Of a DNA stretch of 54,020 nucleotides, positions 23,101-34,200 are shown one piece after another; positions within the stretch are counted from its first letter, which is position 1; each line of letters begins with the position of its first letter. The notes beneath the pieces are model-generated. The model searched no databases and was not told where the DNA came from. It was given only the letters and a program-made list of their open reading frames with translations. This DNA is from Fomitopsis serialis (taxonomy: Eukaryota; Basidiomycota; Agaricomycetes; Polyporales; Fomitopsidaceae), in assembly GCF_022376445.1 (NCBI RefSeq), contig NW_025955229.1, forward strand, positions 1 to 54,020, written 5' to 3'. Both the position numbers and the translations under genes were made by a program.

Positions 23101-24537
23101 AATGCCTTCTCACCACATTCAGGTGATCTTTTGTTCCTCACATTGTCATGCTGTGTAGCACTTCATTGTGTATGTACTGACTGGCCTATTACCAGGTTTC
23201 CAGTACTTTCCTTAGATCCCTTGTGACCAGATGCTTTGTGAGCTGTTACTGGGTGATTATTAGCTCAGAATATTGATGATAATATTCCAGGTGGCAGGCA
23301 ATCTATGAGTGGCTCATCCAGCTGTACACTATTTCTGAGTTTTCATAGGGCTACACTAGTGTTTCAGGTTATCATCCATGTGGTCCCTCATGTTTCACAG
23401 AGCACATGCTTGATGATCAGTGGCAATCATTAACACACATACCCTTGCCTTGCTTTTTTCCTACTTTTTTCGCCTTATTGTGCATCTTGGATGGCCTGGG
23501 AAAGTGGTGTACTGAGTCTTCCACTATTTGGATTCTATGAAGTATTTTATGTAGCTAAGAGGGAGTGCAGTTCAGAAATGCTCAAAAGGAGCATCCTTAA
23601 GAGCAAGTCCAAACATTTATCTCATCTACTTGCTGCTGTACTCCTCTGTACCTTCAATAGTCCCTGACATCAGTGATCAATACTTCCCATGACTCTATCA
23701 GTCTTGATATCATACATTAGCCCATTACTGTTGGCTGAGCTCCAATCCAGTAACATACCTTAGTATGGCTTTGTACTACTGGTCAGTGCCTGGTAACTGT
23801 TCACTTCAGTGTACAAATGGTGAGAGCAAACTGGACAGTCTTTGGTTGTATTCCTTGTATAACATGACAATTCTTGAAGGGCCTTTTTCAGAATTCCTTA
23901 CTGGTATACTTCTCTGTCTACTGTTGATTGGTTTGTACTTGGGGAAGTACTGTTAACAATCTATTGAAAGACATCCTTCTGTATCAGAAGTTCTCTCTGA
24001 TCAAGGGCTAATACTTGCACAACAGCAAGTCCCAGCTGAGTAGTTGTTACTGTAGTCAACCTCCCAGATTCCCCTTCCTTGAGTTCTAGTTGATCTAGAG
24101 GCATACTTCTTTGCAACATTTCCAAGCTATTTTCTCTTTGTTGATATCAACACAAACCAGTAACACTGTTCCTTAGTATTTTGGTAATATTGGTAATTCA
24201 TCAAGTAAGAAATAGATCCATAATGTCTGTGTTCTCAATGGAGAGTCTCATATCAATATGTAAATACTTACTCAATTGGGATGTTGCTCATAATTGCAAA
24301 CTATGCTCCTCAAATTAGAACAACATAATAAATTAGCAGGCTACTCTGAATGCTTATGCCATGAGATGGCAGCTAGGTGGTGCAAAATGTGGAAGATATG
24401 TCAGTACTCTATGCAGGCAATATATTAGCAGTCTTTCTGAGCTTAACTTCTGATGTAGTCAAAATGTTTTACTCACAAACTGACATGTATCCAACAAAAG
24501 GGATCGTACTGCCAGCTATGGCCCTCTCCCCAGCAAG
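23101..24537 (+). mobile_element. 7-kb repeat, copy D (terminal 1.4 kb only)
   Basis: It begins abruptly with CCTTCTCACCACATTCAGGT, matching the reverse complement of copy A near 9,390, and runs to AGGGATCGTA at 24,508 plus the end motif (to 24,537). It is closer to A than to C by eye. It contains the empty target of the solo LTR at 24,355-24,375. It has no gene and almost no CpG. Confidence 0.8.
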
Positions 24538-24692
24538 TGGAATATTGAGTTGCATATCAATGTGCTGAAGGGATACTCAATTGGTGAGGGCAAGAGGTAG
24601 GTCGCACACCACATACACTCTGATTGACAGACTGGCTGACCATCATCAGGATTGTGGTCATGCTGCAGCTTGTCATGTCTCTGATGAACATC

Positions 24693-25079
24693 TGTTGAGC
24701 TCGAATTTATTCTGCATTTCTGCGGATAATTCTGAGCTCCATTGCCCTGTCCAAGTCACGGAATGTGTCCTGGTGTGTTCTTCTTTATTCTACATGGACA
24801 CCATCACTATACCGTGCCTACTGTATTTCTTCCGACATCATTCCCTTCAGTCTACCATTCTCAATAATGTTCCCAACTTCAGGGATTTGAACCCCTGTAC
24901 TCATCCGCTGTTTCTCATTCCTTTGTTGATTTCGACTTTGTGGCTGCTTCTACTGTACAGATGTGGCTGTATTAAGTAATGCATACTGTAGGCAGTCCGA
25001 CTCTCGTCAAGCTCTAAGTCCCTAAGACTTTACAGAGCTCAAATTAGGCTGTTGGAAACACTCTGAGGTGCACCCAACA
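24693..25079 (+). mobile_element. Solo LTR of the copia family, shortened
   Basis: The termini are TGTTGAGCTC and CCCAACA. The body matches the LTR at 30,575-31,012 with an internal deletion near the 3' end. The T-arm-like antisense tract is at 24,877-24,896. I could not see a target duplication, so rearrangement after insertion is likely. The 155 bases between copy D and this LTR show nothing recognisable. Confidence 0.75.
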
Positions 25080-26214
25080 AGTAGTCATGGTACACAGAAC
25101 TTCTGACCACAGCTCAAATGCAGCAGGGCTTGGTGCCACCTGTGTGCAACTTAGCACTGGCTCACACCAACTGTCCTTCTTTTGACCCATGGAGAGATTG
25201 ATGATGATTCAGCACAATACTTGGGTGACAAAGACAATAAATGAATTTATGAGTGGTAACTATTGCATTTGCTGGGGAGTGGGCCATGCATGGCAATATG
25301 ATCCCAGTTGTATTGTCTGCATGCATTCATCTCAAGCTTTCATTGAGAGGGTACTCACTGCATGGAACAGCTTGCCAAGCATGCCCATGTTTGATGCTAA
25401 TAATAATCCCTGGCCCAGTCAATCATTGAGAAATGCACCGGGTCTTGTATGGTACACTTCAGATGCATCAGACCCTTGTGTTTGCAAGGAATATGCTGCT
25501 TACCATGATGGCGAGATACAGCAACTTCTTGTGGGCCAGGCCTGTACAGACTGTACCCAGACCTCCAGTGCCTCTTGACTTTGCAATCAATCATCTCATC
25601 ACCCAAAGTGGTGCGCCTTGCTCACAGCAGAGGTGCCACAGGGGCCACGTCATGCTCAGCTGCAGCATGAGCAGTACTCAAGTGCCTCATTCTGGATTTC
25701 AGCAGCCACACACTCAGCCCACTTGTGCATCAGCAAGTACTGTGAGTATTTTATTTATATGGTGCAGCCTAGAGCTGACAAGGCTCAACACAAAGGACTC
25801 AGCACATAGTACATACCTGTCAGGCTTGTGAGCTACTCCTTGAAAGCAGTCACCTCATCCAAAAGGTTCGAGCATGGCATTCTTGTTGAGGTTGTTTTGT
25901 GGGTGTGTAAGTTTTGGATAGAGGAGCTGTTGCTTCACAATCTGGTGAGTTGGGTGAGGGTGGTTTATGAAGGTGAATTAGCACCATCTGTGCATCTATA
26001 CAGAGCATTACTGACATATTATGAAAGTGATATGGAGCAGAACCAGCTCTGCAGGAATGCATGATAGTCTGGAAGTGGGGCAGGGGGAAAATGAGGTGAG
26101 CAATAAGATGCACAGTGATGACCTTATGCTATTCCACCCACTCATTGTTTGCTCTCATTTGTTCCATCATTTTAGAGTAGGCAGTAGTGGAGCAACTCAG
26201 TTGACAGTGTGACC
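25080..26214. other. Interval of unrecognised fragments
   Basis: There are overlapping open frames on the plus strand (25,189-25,578 and 25,433-25,831) and none has a recognisable motif. A decayed form of the 38-bp end motif lies at 25,267-25,305, with ATATGATCCC in place of GTACGATCCC. It is not followed by the repeat itself. This is probably a mixture of decayed transposon pieces. Confidence 0.35.
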
Positions 26215-26657
26215 TGTTGCCTGCAGTGCACCTCAGAGCAAATTCCAAAGGCCTAAGTTGAGCTCTGCAAAGTCTTTATTCGAAGAAGCAAAAATACACA
26301 CCTAAGTCAGGCTCTATAAAATTTTAGGGACTTAGAGCTCAACAAGGCGGTCCGGACCGTCTGCGGTGTGCATTACTTAACAAAGCCACATCTATACAGT
26401 AGAAGCAGCCACAAAGTCGAAATCAACAAAGGAGTGAGAAAAAGCGGATGTGTGCAGGGGTTCAAATCCCTGAAGTTACAAACTTCATAGAAAAAGGTAG
26501 ACAGAAGGGAATGATGTCGGACAAAATAGGGTATGCATGGCATAGTGATGGTAATGTAGAATAAAATAGAACACACTAGGACACATTCCACGACTTGGAC
26601 AGGGCAGATGGAGCTCAGAATACTCTGCAGAAATGCAGAATAAATTTGAGCTCAACA
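26215..26657 (-). mobile_element. LTR of the copia family, solo
   Basis: It runs from TGTTGCCTGCAGTGC to GAGCTCAACA on the plus strand, the reverse complement of the copia LTR. The T-arm-like tract is at 26,456-26,475. Flanking pentamers differ, so no target duplication supports a simple insertion. It directly abuts a Plavaka transposase fragment at its right edge. Confidence 0.75.
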
Positions 26658-26844
26658 TCCACACTCTCCATCCACACTTTGGTTACTGGTATGAGGATGA
26701 GAAGCTTTTGAATACCTTCAACGCTTCTGACAAGGACAGATATGCACATAACCATACCGTGAACCCTTTCTGGCCATTCCCAGATGAAGCCAAGCCAGAG
26801 TTGGCAGAATGGCTGAATAAGGCACTGACCTCAAGACAGATAGA
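26658..26844 (+). pseudogene. Plavaka-type transposase, N-terminal fragment
   Basis: About 60 codons encode YAHNHTVNPFWPFPDEAKPE followed by LAEWLN and a SRQID segment. This NP(F/Y)xPF..E..LAxWL block is characteristic of the N-terminal region of Plavaka transposases in agaricomycetes. The fragment is cut on the left by the LTR and on the right by the 38-bp motif at 26,845. It is not the missing half of the fragment at 6.35 kb, because order and distance do not fit one insertion. Confidence 0.65.
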
Positions 26845-26882
26845 CTTGCTGTGGAGAGGGCCATAGCTGGCAGTACGATCCC
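26845..26882 (+). repeat. 38-bp end motif, standalone site
   Basis: It matches the outer end of copies A, C and D (CTTGCTG..GGCAGTACGATCCC) with one substitution near its start. Downstream sequence (TTGCACTGATGTGGG) does not match the 7-kb repeat, so here the motif stands without the element. Confidence 0.75.
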
Positions 26883-27002
26883 TTGCACTGATGTGGGAGA
26901 GGAATGCAAATGAAACAGTGGATACTATCCAGGAAATGGAAGATGCACGCTGAAATCCTATGCTCCTTCCCTAGTGTTCCTCCAGTCCTTCCTCCACCGT
27001 TA

Positions 27003-27608
27003 TCACGGTGCAGCCATCTTCACCTTCGAAGGATGGGGATGGTGGACGACCTTCCAGTTCACACATAGGTACTGACAAGGTTTCTGCAAACCCACAGGCT
27101 GTAGGAACAGCAAGTCGACAAATCCCACCTTCATGGAGCACAAAGGTACAATGGGCCGCTCGCCTCGCACGTAGCTCCCTGTGAGATCCATGTCTTTGAT
27201 GAGGGACTCTCTATAGAGAGGGATCTGGCAGAGAGGGAGAGGGAAGTCTTGCACGGGTGTATCTGCCCGGATGAACTCGTTTGTGATGGTGTAGAAATAG
27301 TCGTACACTGTTAATACACGAGATTTTGCCTTGTTCAGCCCCGGAAAGACCTGGATTGTCAATGTTACACTGTGTCTCCATGAGCACCTCACAAAGTACA
27401 ATACAAATCATTCACTAACCTTGGTGCTGAGCCGTCGTCCATCCCACTCAAGCCCAGTTCTTTGCGGTCGACTCATACCACTGACTCGGATCAGCTTAGA
27501 TTCACCAATGCAAGCTGTTGTCTGGAAGCGGCACATGGGTACAATGACAATAGGATAGGAGGTCACGGTCATGGACATTGCCTGAGAGGCTATGTATATA
27601 TGCAGCAT
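27003..27608 (-). pseudogene. DUF6699-like gene fragment
   Basis: Two minus-strand frames read as consecutive exons. The first (27,608 to about 27,420) ends GLEWDGRRLSTK before a GT donor. The second (from about 27,380 down to 27,003) includes VFPGLNKAKSRVLTVYDYFY, a variable middle, and VGFVDLLFLQPVG. An initial hydrophobic strand, a TVxDYF helix, and a final VDLL strand resemble the basidiomycete DUF6699 family, whose function is unknown. The intervening intron would be only about 30 nt, shorter than is normal, so one splice site may have decayed. Two stops follow at the 3' end. This is likely a partial gene. Confidence 0.4.
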
Positions 27609-28740
27609 ACCTTGTCAGGAGGATGATAGAAGAGCCTGAGGCTCATTGTCACATAGATGAAAGAGCTTCTTCATGGTGGTGAGGAACTCGTAACAAGGGG
27701 GGTTCAGCACAGACTACTAAGAAACCCTGAAATTCAGAGTAAGGACCTGAGGTGTACCATTTTACCTCCGGACAGTCCTAATCTTTCTTGGCTGTTAGTC
27801 ACTCACATATGCATGTCACAATTAGAACATCGGAAACTATCAAATAATCGGTCTCAGGAATATCCATCACTCAATTAACCTTGGAGTGTCACTACCTACC
27901 TGTGAATATTGTGCATGTTGTGAGTGGATTAGATGGTCATCATGAACCTTCGTGCTGGCCAGTCTGGATAGTTCTTTGCTGAGTTGGCCTGCTTCCTATG
28001 ACACTTCCGGATGCCAGCTTGGAGGCAGGCATGTGCTGCAACAGTACACAGAAGGATGCTGATCATCTGACGGACATCAAGAAATGCGGCGACTGATGGT
28101 TGTTACTGACTTACCTTGAGTGAGAAGGATTCCCGAAGAATGTCGGGTCATTGTAGCTCGTACAGAAGTGTTCGTCTTCCGCTCACAAAGGCAATGAAAG
28201 ATCAATATAAGACACGACAACAACAGAAGCACAACTCAAGTGGAACCACAACTCAAGTGGAACCACAACTCAAGTGGAACTTACTCCTTCCTGCATGTTG
28301 GTTGCATCAAACTCCTTGGAGCGCAGATCCTCCGGCTCTGAGCAGACCTACTCTTTTGTTGACTTCATTGGGTTTGTTGGCAGCTCCGTCCAGTAAAGTC
28401 AAACACAGAAGAACCTAAGATTGAAGTCAGTCAGTGGAAACAGTAGTATTGGACTGCTCATGGATGAACTGGAGCACATGAGCTGCCAAAATGCAACAGC
28501 CGCATATGGCACACTGCCCAGCGGAACAACGTAGACATGCCCATATCCCGTTGTCCATTTACGGTGATGTTGGGCTCACGGTGCGCCCCTTTGACAGGAT
28601 TCCCACACCCTCTGCAATTCGCATGGTTCACGAAGCTGTCAGCAGCAGCTTTGGGGGGATCTCTGTCAATGCTGTACCTGCCTCATCAGCGGAATAGCAG
28701 TGGACCGGTGCTTCCCATCACCTGTCAACTATGTCACTTT
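27609..28740. other. Interval with no recognised gene; 17-bp tandem repeat
   Basis: Three copies of ACAACTCAAGTGGAACC lie at 28,231-28,280. CpG is moderate. Open frames near 28,116-28,418 and 28,491-28,746 overlap in several frames and have no motif I know. Some may be upstream exons of the minus-strand fragment at 27.0-27.6 kb. Confidence 0.4.
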
Positions 28741-29350
28741 GTGTGACGGCCGACTATCCAAATTCCGGTGTGTTGACGACTCCGCTTCGGCAACAGGCGC
28801 TTAACTGAGCGCTTAGTAAGCGATGTAAGTGCACCCTTTACTGCAGCAATTCTGAGTTGTTTTTGGCCCAGAAAAGTGCAGTAAAATCGGATAATATTCC
28901 AGGAGATCTGTGGAGCATTTCGGAGCATATCCACAAGTAGAGAGGATTGTCCTGTATAGTTATTTAGTGCTGGGACATCAAGACATGCTTGCTATGACAA
29001 TATTTCTCCATTTGTAGCACTGCTGTGCATGTTGCAGAGACATCAATGTGTTGGAAACTATTCACTTGGCCATAGAGGACATCTATCATGAGTTTTAGAT
29101 GCAACAGAACACATTCATATTCACAGAGTCACTTCTGTTTTTATATTAGCATTTTGCTACTCATTCAACCACTATTTCTCAAGAAACTATGATAGACACT
29201 ATGAATGAAGTGCTATGAGATGAGCTTATGATATCTATAACAGTTGGTTGGAGCTCAGTCAGTGTATCCCAGTCAAATGCCCCCAAATCCTGTCTACAGA
29301 GATATGTGTTTCTCTGTTGTCTGAATTTTGACTATGGACAAGTCATACTA
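28741..29350 (-). mobile_element. 7-kb repeat, 0.6-kb internal fragment
   Basis: It starts around a half hairpin (GACGACTCCGCTTCGGCAA) with GCGCTTAGTAAGCGATGTAAG, then runs parallel to copy A positions about 12,211-12,750. Shared landmarks are CTCAGAAAAGTGCA-like module, GGAGATCTGT, GCTGGGACA and the CAATGTGTTGGAAACTAT tract. It has no hAT insertion. CpGs survive in the hairpin module and are mostly lost elsewhere. Confidence 0.7.
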
Positions 29351-29452
29351 GTCATAGCCTAGTTATATATCTGTCTGTGCAATAAACTCACATATACCCA
29401 TAGCAAATACCACTTCAAGACATCACATCTGACCTCAGTCAGTGTTGGGCAG

Positions 29453-29756
29453 ATGGTTGAAGTGCAGTCATCCTTTGTGACTGTACCACGGGGCAAAGAC
29501 AAGTACAAACTGATATGCAAGCTTTGTTCTATTTGTGTACTTGACCGCAGCATTGAGAACGTGACTCATGTACATTGTGGTATTGAACGGCACATACCAA
29601 CAATTGAATCAAGAACATATTCAACTGGCATTGCAGAAGACATCTCCCACCCGCAAGGTCAAGCGAGTTGTTGGGTATGATGATGATGACAGTGATGTCG
29701 AGGAGACACGGGATGAAGTGAAGCGCATGCGGATTGATGAGGACAATGGGTCTTAA
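29453..29756 (+). pseudogene. Possible BED-type zinc finger fragment
   Basis: The first frame contains KYKLICKLC, a following DRSIENVTH and GIERHI, which together give a C-x2-C...H-x-n-H arrangement like the BED finger of hAT transposases. A second frame, overlapping from 29,568, carries a basic KVKRVV segment and an acidic DDDDSDVEE tail. Together they look like one gene with a frameshift or intron. No transposase body follows, so it is a fragment at best. Confidence 0.3.
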
Positions 29757-29874
29757 GTCACACAATAGTTGTCAATCCATCATTGCTGGTCATTACATAT
29801 AGTTGGCGAGATCACATTACATCATATGTGTGGAGTTGAATCCACAGAACAAAGAGGAGTTGAGTCCCCAGCAC

Positions 29875-30512
29875 CTACAATTGGTAGTACACATCCTCCT
29901 CATCCTCATCCTCATCATCAGCCACCTCTTCACCTTCATGCAATTCCCGGAACCACTTCCCATGCTCCTTATCCAGCTTCGTTGGGTCATATGAGACCTC
30001 CCAGAGGCACCGATAGGTGCACATCTTGTTGATGCACTGGTAGCCTGCAAGATGTCTCTTGTTATGGCCCGTCCTGCTCTCCAAATAGCACAGAGCTTTG
30101 CAGATAGGGCACTGGTACAGGAGTGGATGGCCAGCAGGTGCAAGTTTGGGATGGTGCCAGACGTACTTCTCGACATCCACACGTCTATCGCTCATCAAGC
30201 TTTCATAGCGGAACATGACAATGCTGCTGTGACGATGAAGGGTGAAGGACATGCCTAGCATCTTGGACATTGTATCCACTTTGGGACAGCTAGCTCAATG
30301 ATGACGCGGGTTGCAAAGTGACCGACAAAATCAGAGCAGAGGTGCACATTCAGAGTGGCAGTCATGAACCCCAACATGAAGGGGACCTTGTACAGTAACA
30401 GCTGTTCCCTGAGTGCCTCGAGAGACTCATTCTTGTTGACAATGGCACCACAGGCAAGGATCAACATGTAGTGGAGGCGTATAACATGGCAGAGCTTCTT
30501 GAAGTGCTCCAT
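29875..30512 (-). CDS. Unrecognised protein with a zinc-ribbon-like cysteine cluster
   Basis: Two overlapping frames suggest two exons joined near 30,260-30,275. The upstream one (30,512-30,255) has HYMLILACGAIVNKNESLEA and FVGHFATRVIIELAVPKWI. The downstream one has LYQCPICKALCYLESRTGH, then C-x4-C spacing in YQCINKMCTYRC, which fits a zinc-binding cluster, and ends in a strongly acidic tail. I do not recognise the family. The 5' end probably extended past 30,512, where the copia LTR now begins at 30,575. Confidence 0.45.
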
Positions 30513-30574
30513 GAGGACAATCGTGAACCACTACACAATGATTAGATAAGTATGTGTTGAGACAACACATGATG

Positions 30575-31012
30575 TGTTGAACTCGGAATTTATTTCGCAT
30601 TTCTGCGGATTATTCTGAGCTCCATTGCCCTGTCCAAGTCGTGGAACGCATAGTGGTGTGTTCTTTCTTATTCTACATGGACGCCATCACTATACTGTGC
30701 ATACTGTACTTTTCCACGTCATTCCCTTCAGTCTACCATTTTCTATAATGTTTGCATCTTCAGGGATTTGAACCCCTGCACTCATCCGGTTTTTTCACTG
30801 CTTCGTTGATTTCGACTTTGTGGCTGTTTCTACTGTACAGTTATGGTCACCTTACGTAACGCACACCGTAGACAGTCCGCCTCGTCGAGTTCTAAGTCCC
30901 TACGACTTTAAGAGCTCGACTTAGGTGTGTATCTTCGCTTTCTTGAATAAAAAGACTTTACAGAGCTCGACTTAGGCCTTTGGAATCGCTCTGAGGCGCA
31001 CTGCAGTCAACA
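30575..31012 (+). mobile_element. 5' LTR of the Ty1/copia retrotransposon
   Basis: It spans TGTTGAACTC to GCAGTCAACA, 438 bp, immediately upstream of a gag-pol region in the same orientation. Three other copies occur in the window (7,666, 24,693 and 26,215). An antisense T-arm-like tract (CTTCAGGGATTTGAACCCCT) sits at 30,758-30,777. Two related segments with GAGCTCGACTTAGG lie near the 3' end (about 30,911 and 30,964) and form a short tandem duplication. The matching 3' LTR is absent, having been lost with the 3' end of the element. Confidence 0.85.
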
Positions 31013-31032
31013 GGTTATGAGCCCCATGCTCT
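31013..31032 (+). other. Putative primer-binding site of the copia element
   Basis: GGTTATGAGCCCC directly follows the LTR end, the position where tRNA-primed copia elements carry their primer site. The match to the usual TGGTATCAGAGC-type site is only approximate. Confidence 0.4.
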
Positions 31033-31245
31033 GAAGGCCTCCAGACGTCCATATCCGCCTATTCAAACACTCTGTGGCCCTCCCAAGGTGTCCCCCTTCG
31101 CTCTCTCAGCCTTCCTGCGCTTTTAAGCCCCTGTCTTCACCCCTATTTGATCTTTGGTCGATATCTTGCTCGTCTCTGCGCCCGCCGTTTTACCCCGTTC
31201 TTCGCTCGGTCCATCCATCCGCACGTCGCCCTTCAAGTCGTCATC

Positions 31246-34200
31246 ATGGCGCCGTCCCCTGCTTCCTTCCCAAGCTGGTGACACCAATCGCAACTACCAG
31301 CAATGGAGGCTTGACATGGAGGCCAGACTTCGCACTCTTGCAGCTCTTCGCATTGTGAAGGGCTCAGAGACCAGCCAGGCCTTCGTTTACCCAGCCCCTG
31401 GACGCCTCAGAACACCGAGATATGCGCGATTTCGAGAACAGGAGGGACCTGGCAGCTGGGGAGATCTGGGGGTGTGTGGAGAGGGAGCAGCAGACGCATC
31501 TGGAGGCGATTAGGGATGACCCTGAGGCGATGTGGTTGAAGCTGGAGTCTGTGCACATGCAGAAACGACCTGGTACGTGTTTTAACACCTACAACGCGCT
31601 CCTGAGCCTCTCCAAGGCCGAGGACGAGTCCCTGTCGACGCTTTCGACGCGAGCTTCGCAGCTCAAGTCCGATATGAAAGCCCTTCGTCCCCAGGACTTC
31701 GACATCGCTAAACTCGACGATGAGCTCGTTCTGATGGCTTTAATCCGCGCCCTGCCCGCTGAATTCGCCTCTCTTCGCCAGACCCTCTTGCTGGACGACG
31801 CCCTCACGCTTGAGAAGCTCCAGGACACATTTGTCGCCCTAGAAAATCAGCCTGGTGCGTTATCGACGATCCCTGTCCTCTCCCAGGTTGCTGCCGCCAT
31901 CATCTGTGCTTTCTGTGCTCGCTCTGGCCACTCCGAGGAGCAGTGCTTCTCCAAATGTGATGCTAGTGTCAAAGCGAAGGAGAAGGTGTCCCAGCGCACG
32001 CAGTTTCGCTCTGGAAAGGGGAAGGACAAGATGAGGGAGGCGAATGAAGCATCAAAAACCGTCCAGGATGCGCAGGATGCATCCCAGGAGTCCGCTGGAG
32101 CGGCCACTGTGAGTGCTGGTTGCGCCTCTGCCCTCCTATCCACCTCGGATTGCGCCTCCTGGCTTTCTACGCCTGCAGCAGCTAACTGGAACACCGACAC
32201 AGGTGCTTCTGCACACATGACGCCTCACCGCCATTGGTTTCGCTCCTACTCTCCCCATTCCATCCCCATTCGCCTCGCCAACTCGCACATCGTCTATTCG
32301 GCTGGACTAGGGTCTGTGGTCTTTCAACCTGCGGAGAGGGATGGAGTTTTACCGCCAGCTGTTGTACTGCACGACGTCCTTCATGTCCCTGCGCTTGCCA
32401 GCAATTTATTGTCCGTTTTTCACCTCACACGTGAGAAGGGCTACGTCGTCGAGCTGCAGGCTGCGAACACGTTTTTCTACCAGGAGGGAGAACTCCGCTT
32501 TGAGGCGCGAGTTAACGAGCACAACGTCGGCTACCTGCTAGGCCAGACTGTGTCTCAAATGAAGACTGCGTTGTCCGCTTCGACGACTTGCGATCTGGAC
32601 CTCGCGCTTTGGCACCAGTGTTGCTCGCACGTCAATCTCGACGACCTCCGAATGGCGCACTCGAAGGAGCTCGTTTCCAGCCTCACCATCCGTTCAAAGT
32701 GTACACCTGATCCCATCTGCAAGCCTTGCCTAGCTGTTAAGCTGCATCAACACTGTATCCCTCGTTTTGCGTCCAGAAACTTTGTCTGCATCACCCTCGT
32801 CCACACCAACCTCAAGGGCCTCTCCCGACGCCTACGCCGGAGGGGCACATTTATTGGATGACATTTATCTGCGACTCTTCAAGGTTTTGGGTTGTGGCGT
32901 TCCTGAAGTGCAAAAGCGACGTGTTCTCTGTGTTCCAGGCGATCAAGGCGTACGCCGAAAACGCCCTAGGCCTCGTCCTGAAGGCTACACACAATGACAA
33001 GGGTGTGGAGTACATGGGCAAGCAGTTCGTCGATTTTCGCGCTCAGCATGGCATCCAGTGTCAGCACACTGAACCAGACGAACCCCACCAGAATTGCGTT
33101 GCAGAGCAAGCTAATAGGACAATTGCTGTGGGTGGAACTGCCCTCCTTGCTCAGTCGAAGCTCCCTCCGTTGTTTTGGAGCCATGCTGTCTCTACCTTCG
33201 TCCACACGAGGAACCGCATGCCTACGTCGTCCCTGCGAGGTGCTGTGCCCAGGGCTGCCTGGAAAGGTGATGGGCGCAAGCCAGATGTCTCCCACTTCCG
33301 CATTTTTGGCTGCTTTGCCTATGTGTTGGTACAAAAGAGGGACCGCAAGGCGATGCAGCCGCACACGAGAAAGTGCATTTTTGTGGGCTATCCTGAGGGC
33401 ACCAAGGCCTGGCGATTCTGGGACCCTGCTGCGAAGAAATTCATCATTTCGTCGCATGCTGTCTTTGACAAACACTGTTTCCCTGGAAATTCACCCTTCA
33501 TAAATGTCTTCGCCCTCCCTTTCGACGATGTCGACATCCCAGGACCCACTGACGGCGACGGTGAACCCGCTGGAGACGTCCCTGATGCGCCAGAGCTGCA
33601 TGATCAGGGGGGAGACCACTCTGATGATCCTGCACCTCCTGCACCTCCACCGCAAAATCCGCTCTCTGCGCCCCAGGATGTCCGCGACTTGACAACTATG
33701 ATGGATACAGGCCTGCCTCGACGCCCAAGCCTGGCCAATGGGACGAAACACCTCAGCGCAACTCTCCGTCACCTGATCCTCTCATTGAAGCACCACTGAA
33801 TCCACCTGCTGCACCTGCTCTGCTTCCTGAGCCTGTTTATCTACCCTCTCCTACCTCCAGCGACGACAAACTCGATTTCTTGTGTGGAGATGGACATGAG
33901 GACACCTTTGGCTGCTTGCTGGACGCAATGATTGCAGGCGTTCAGCACGTGTACTCTGCTGAAAGCGAGGATTTCTTGTCCTATGACGAAGCCCTTGATT
34001 TTGTGTTTGAGTCTGTGTCCCAGAATACGTTCAAGGCGGACCAGGAGCGCTTCAGCAAACCTAGGACCTTTGCAGACACGATGAAGCGACCCCAAGACGA
34101 GCAAGAGAAGTGGCTCAAGGCTGCTCAGGACGAAAGGATGAGCAAGAGAAGTCGCTCAAGACTGCTCAGGACGAAATCCAGTCCCTCGTTGAAAATGGGA

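Noticed and set aside
26658..26844. The Plavaka fragment as the missing half of the one at 6.35-7.11 kb
   Set aside because: Both are on the plus strand, but the N-terminal piece lies 19 kb downstream of the C-terminal piece, which no single insertion explains.
28231..28280. A CRISPR-like array
   Set aside because: These are three adjacent 17-bp units with no spacers in a fungal genome; it is a simple tandem repeat.
32966..33503. Genes of 169 codons on both strands within the copia pol
   Set aside because: They are alternative-frame readings of the integrase region, which has clear family motifs in its own frame.
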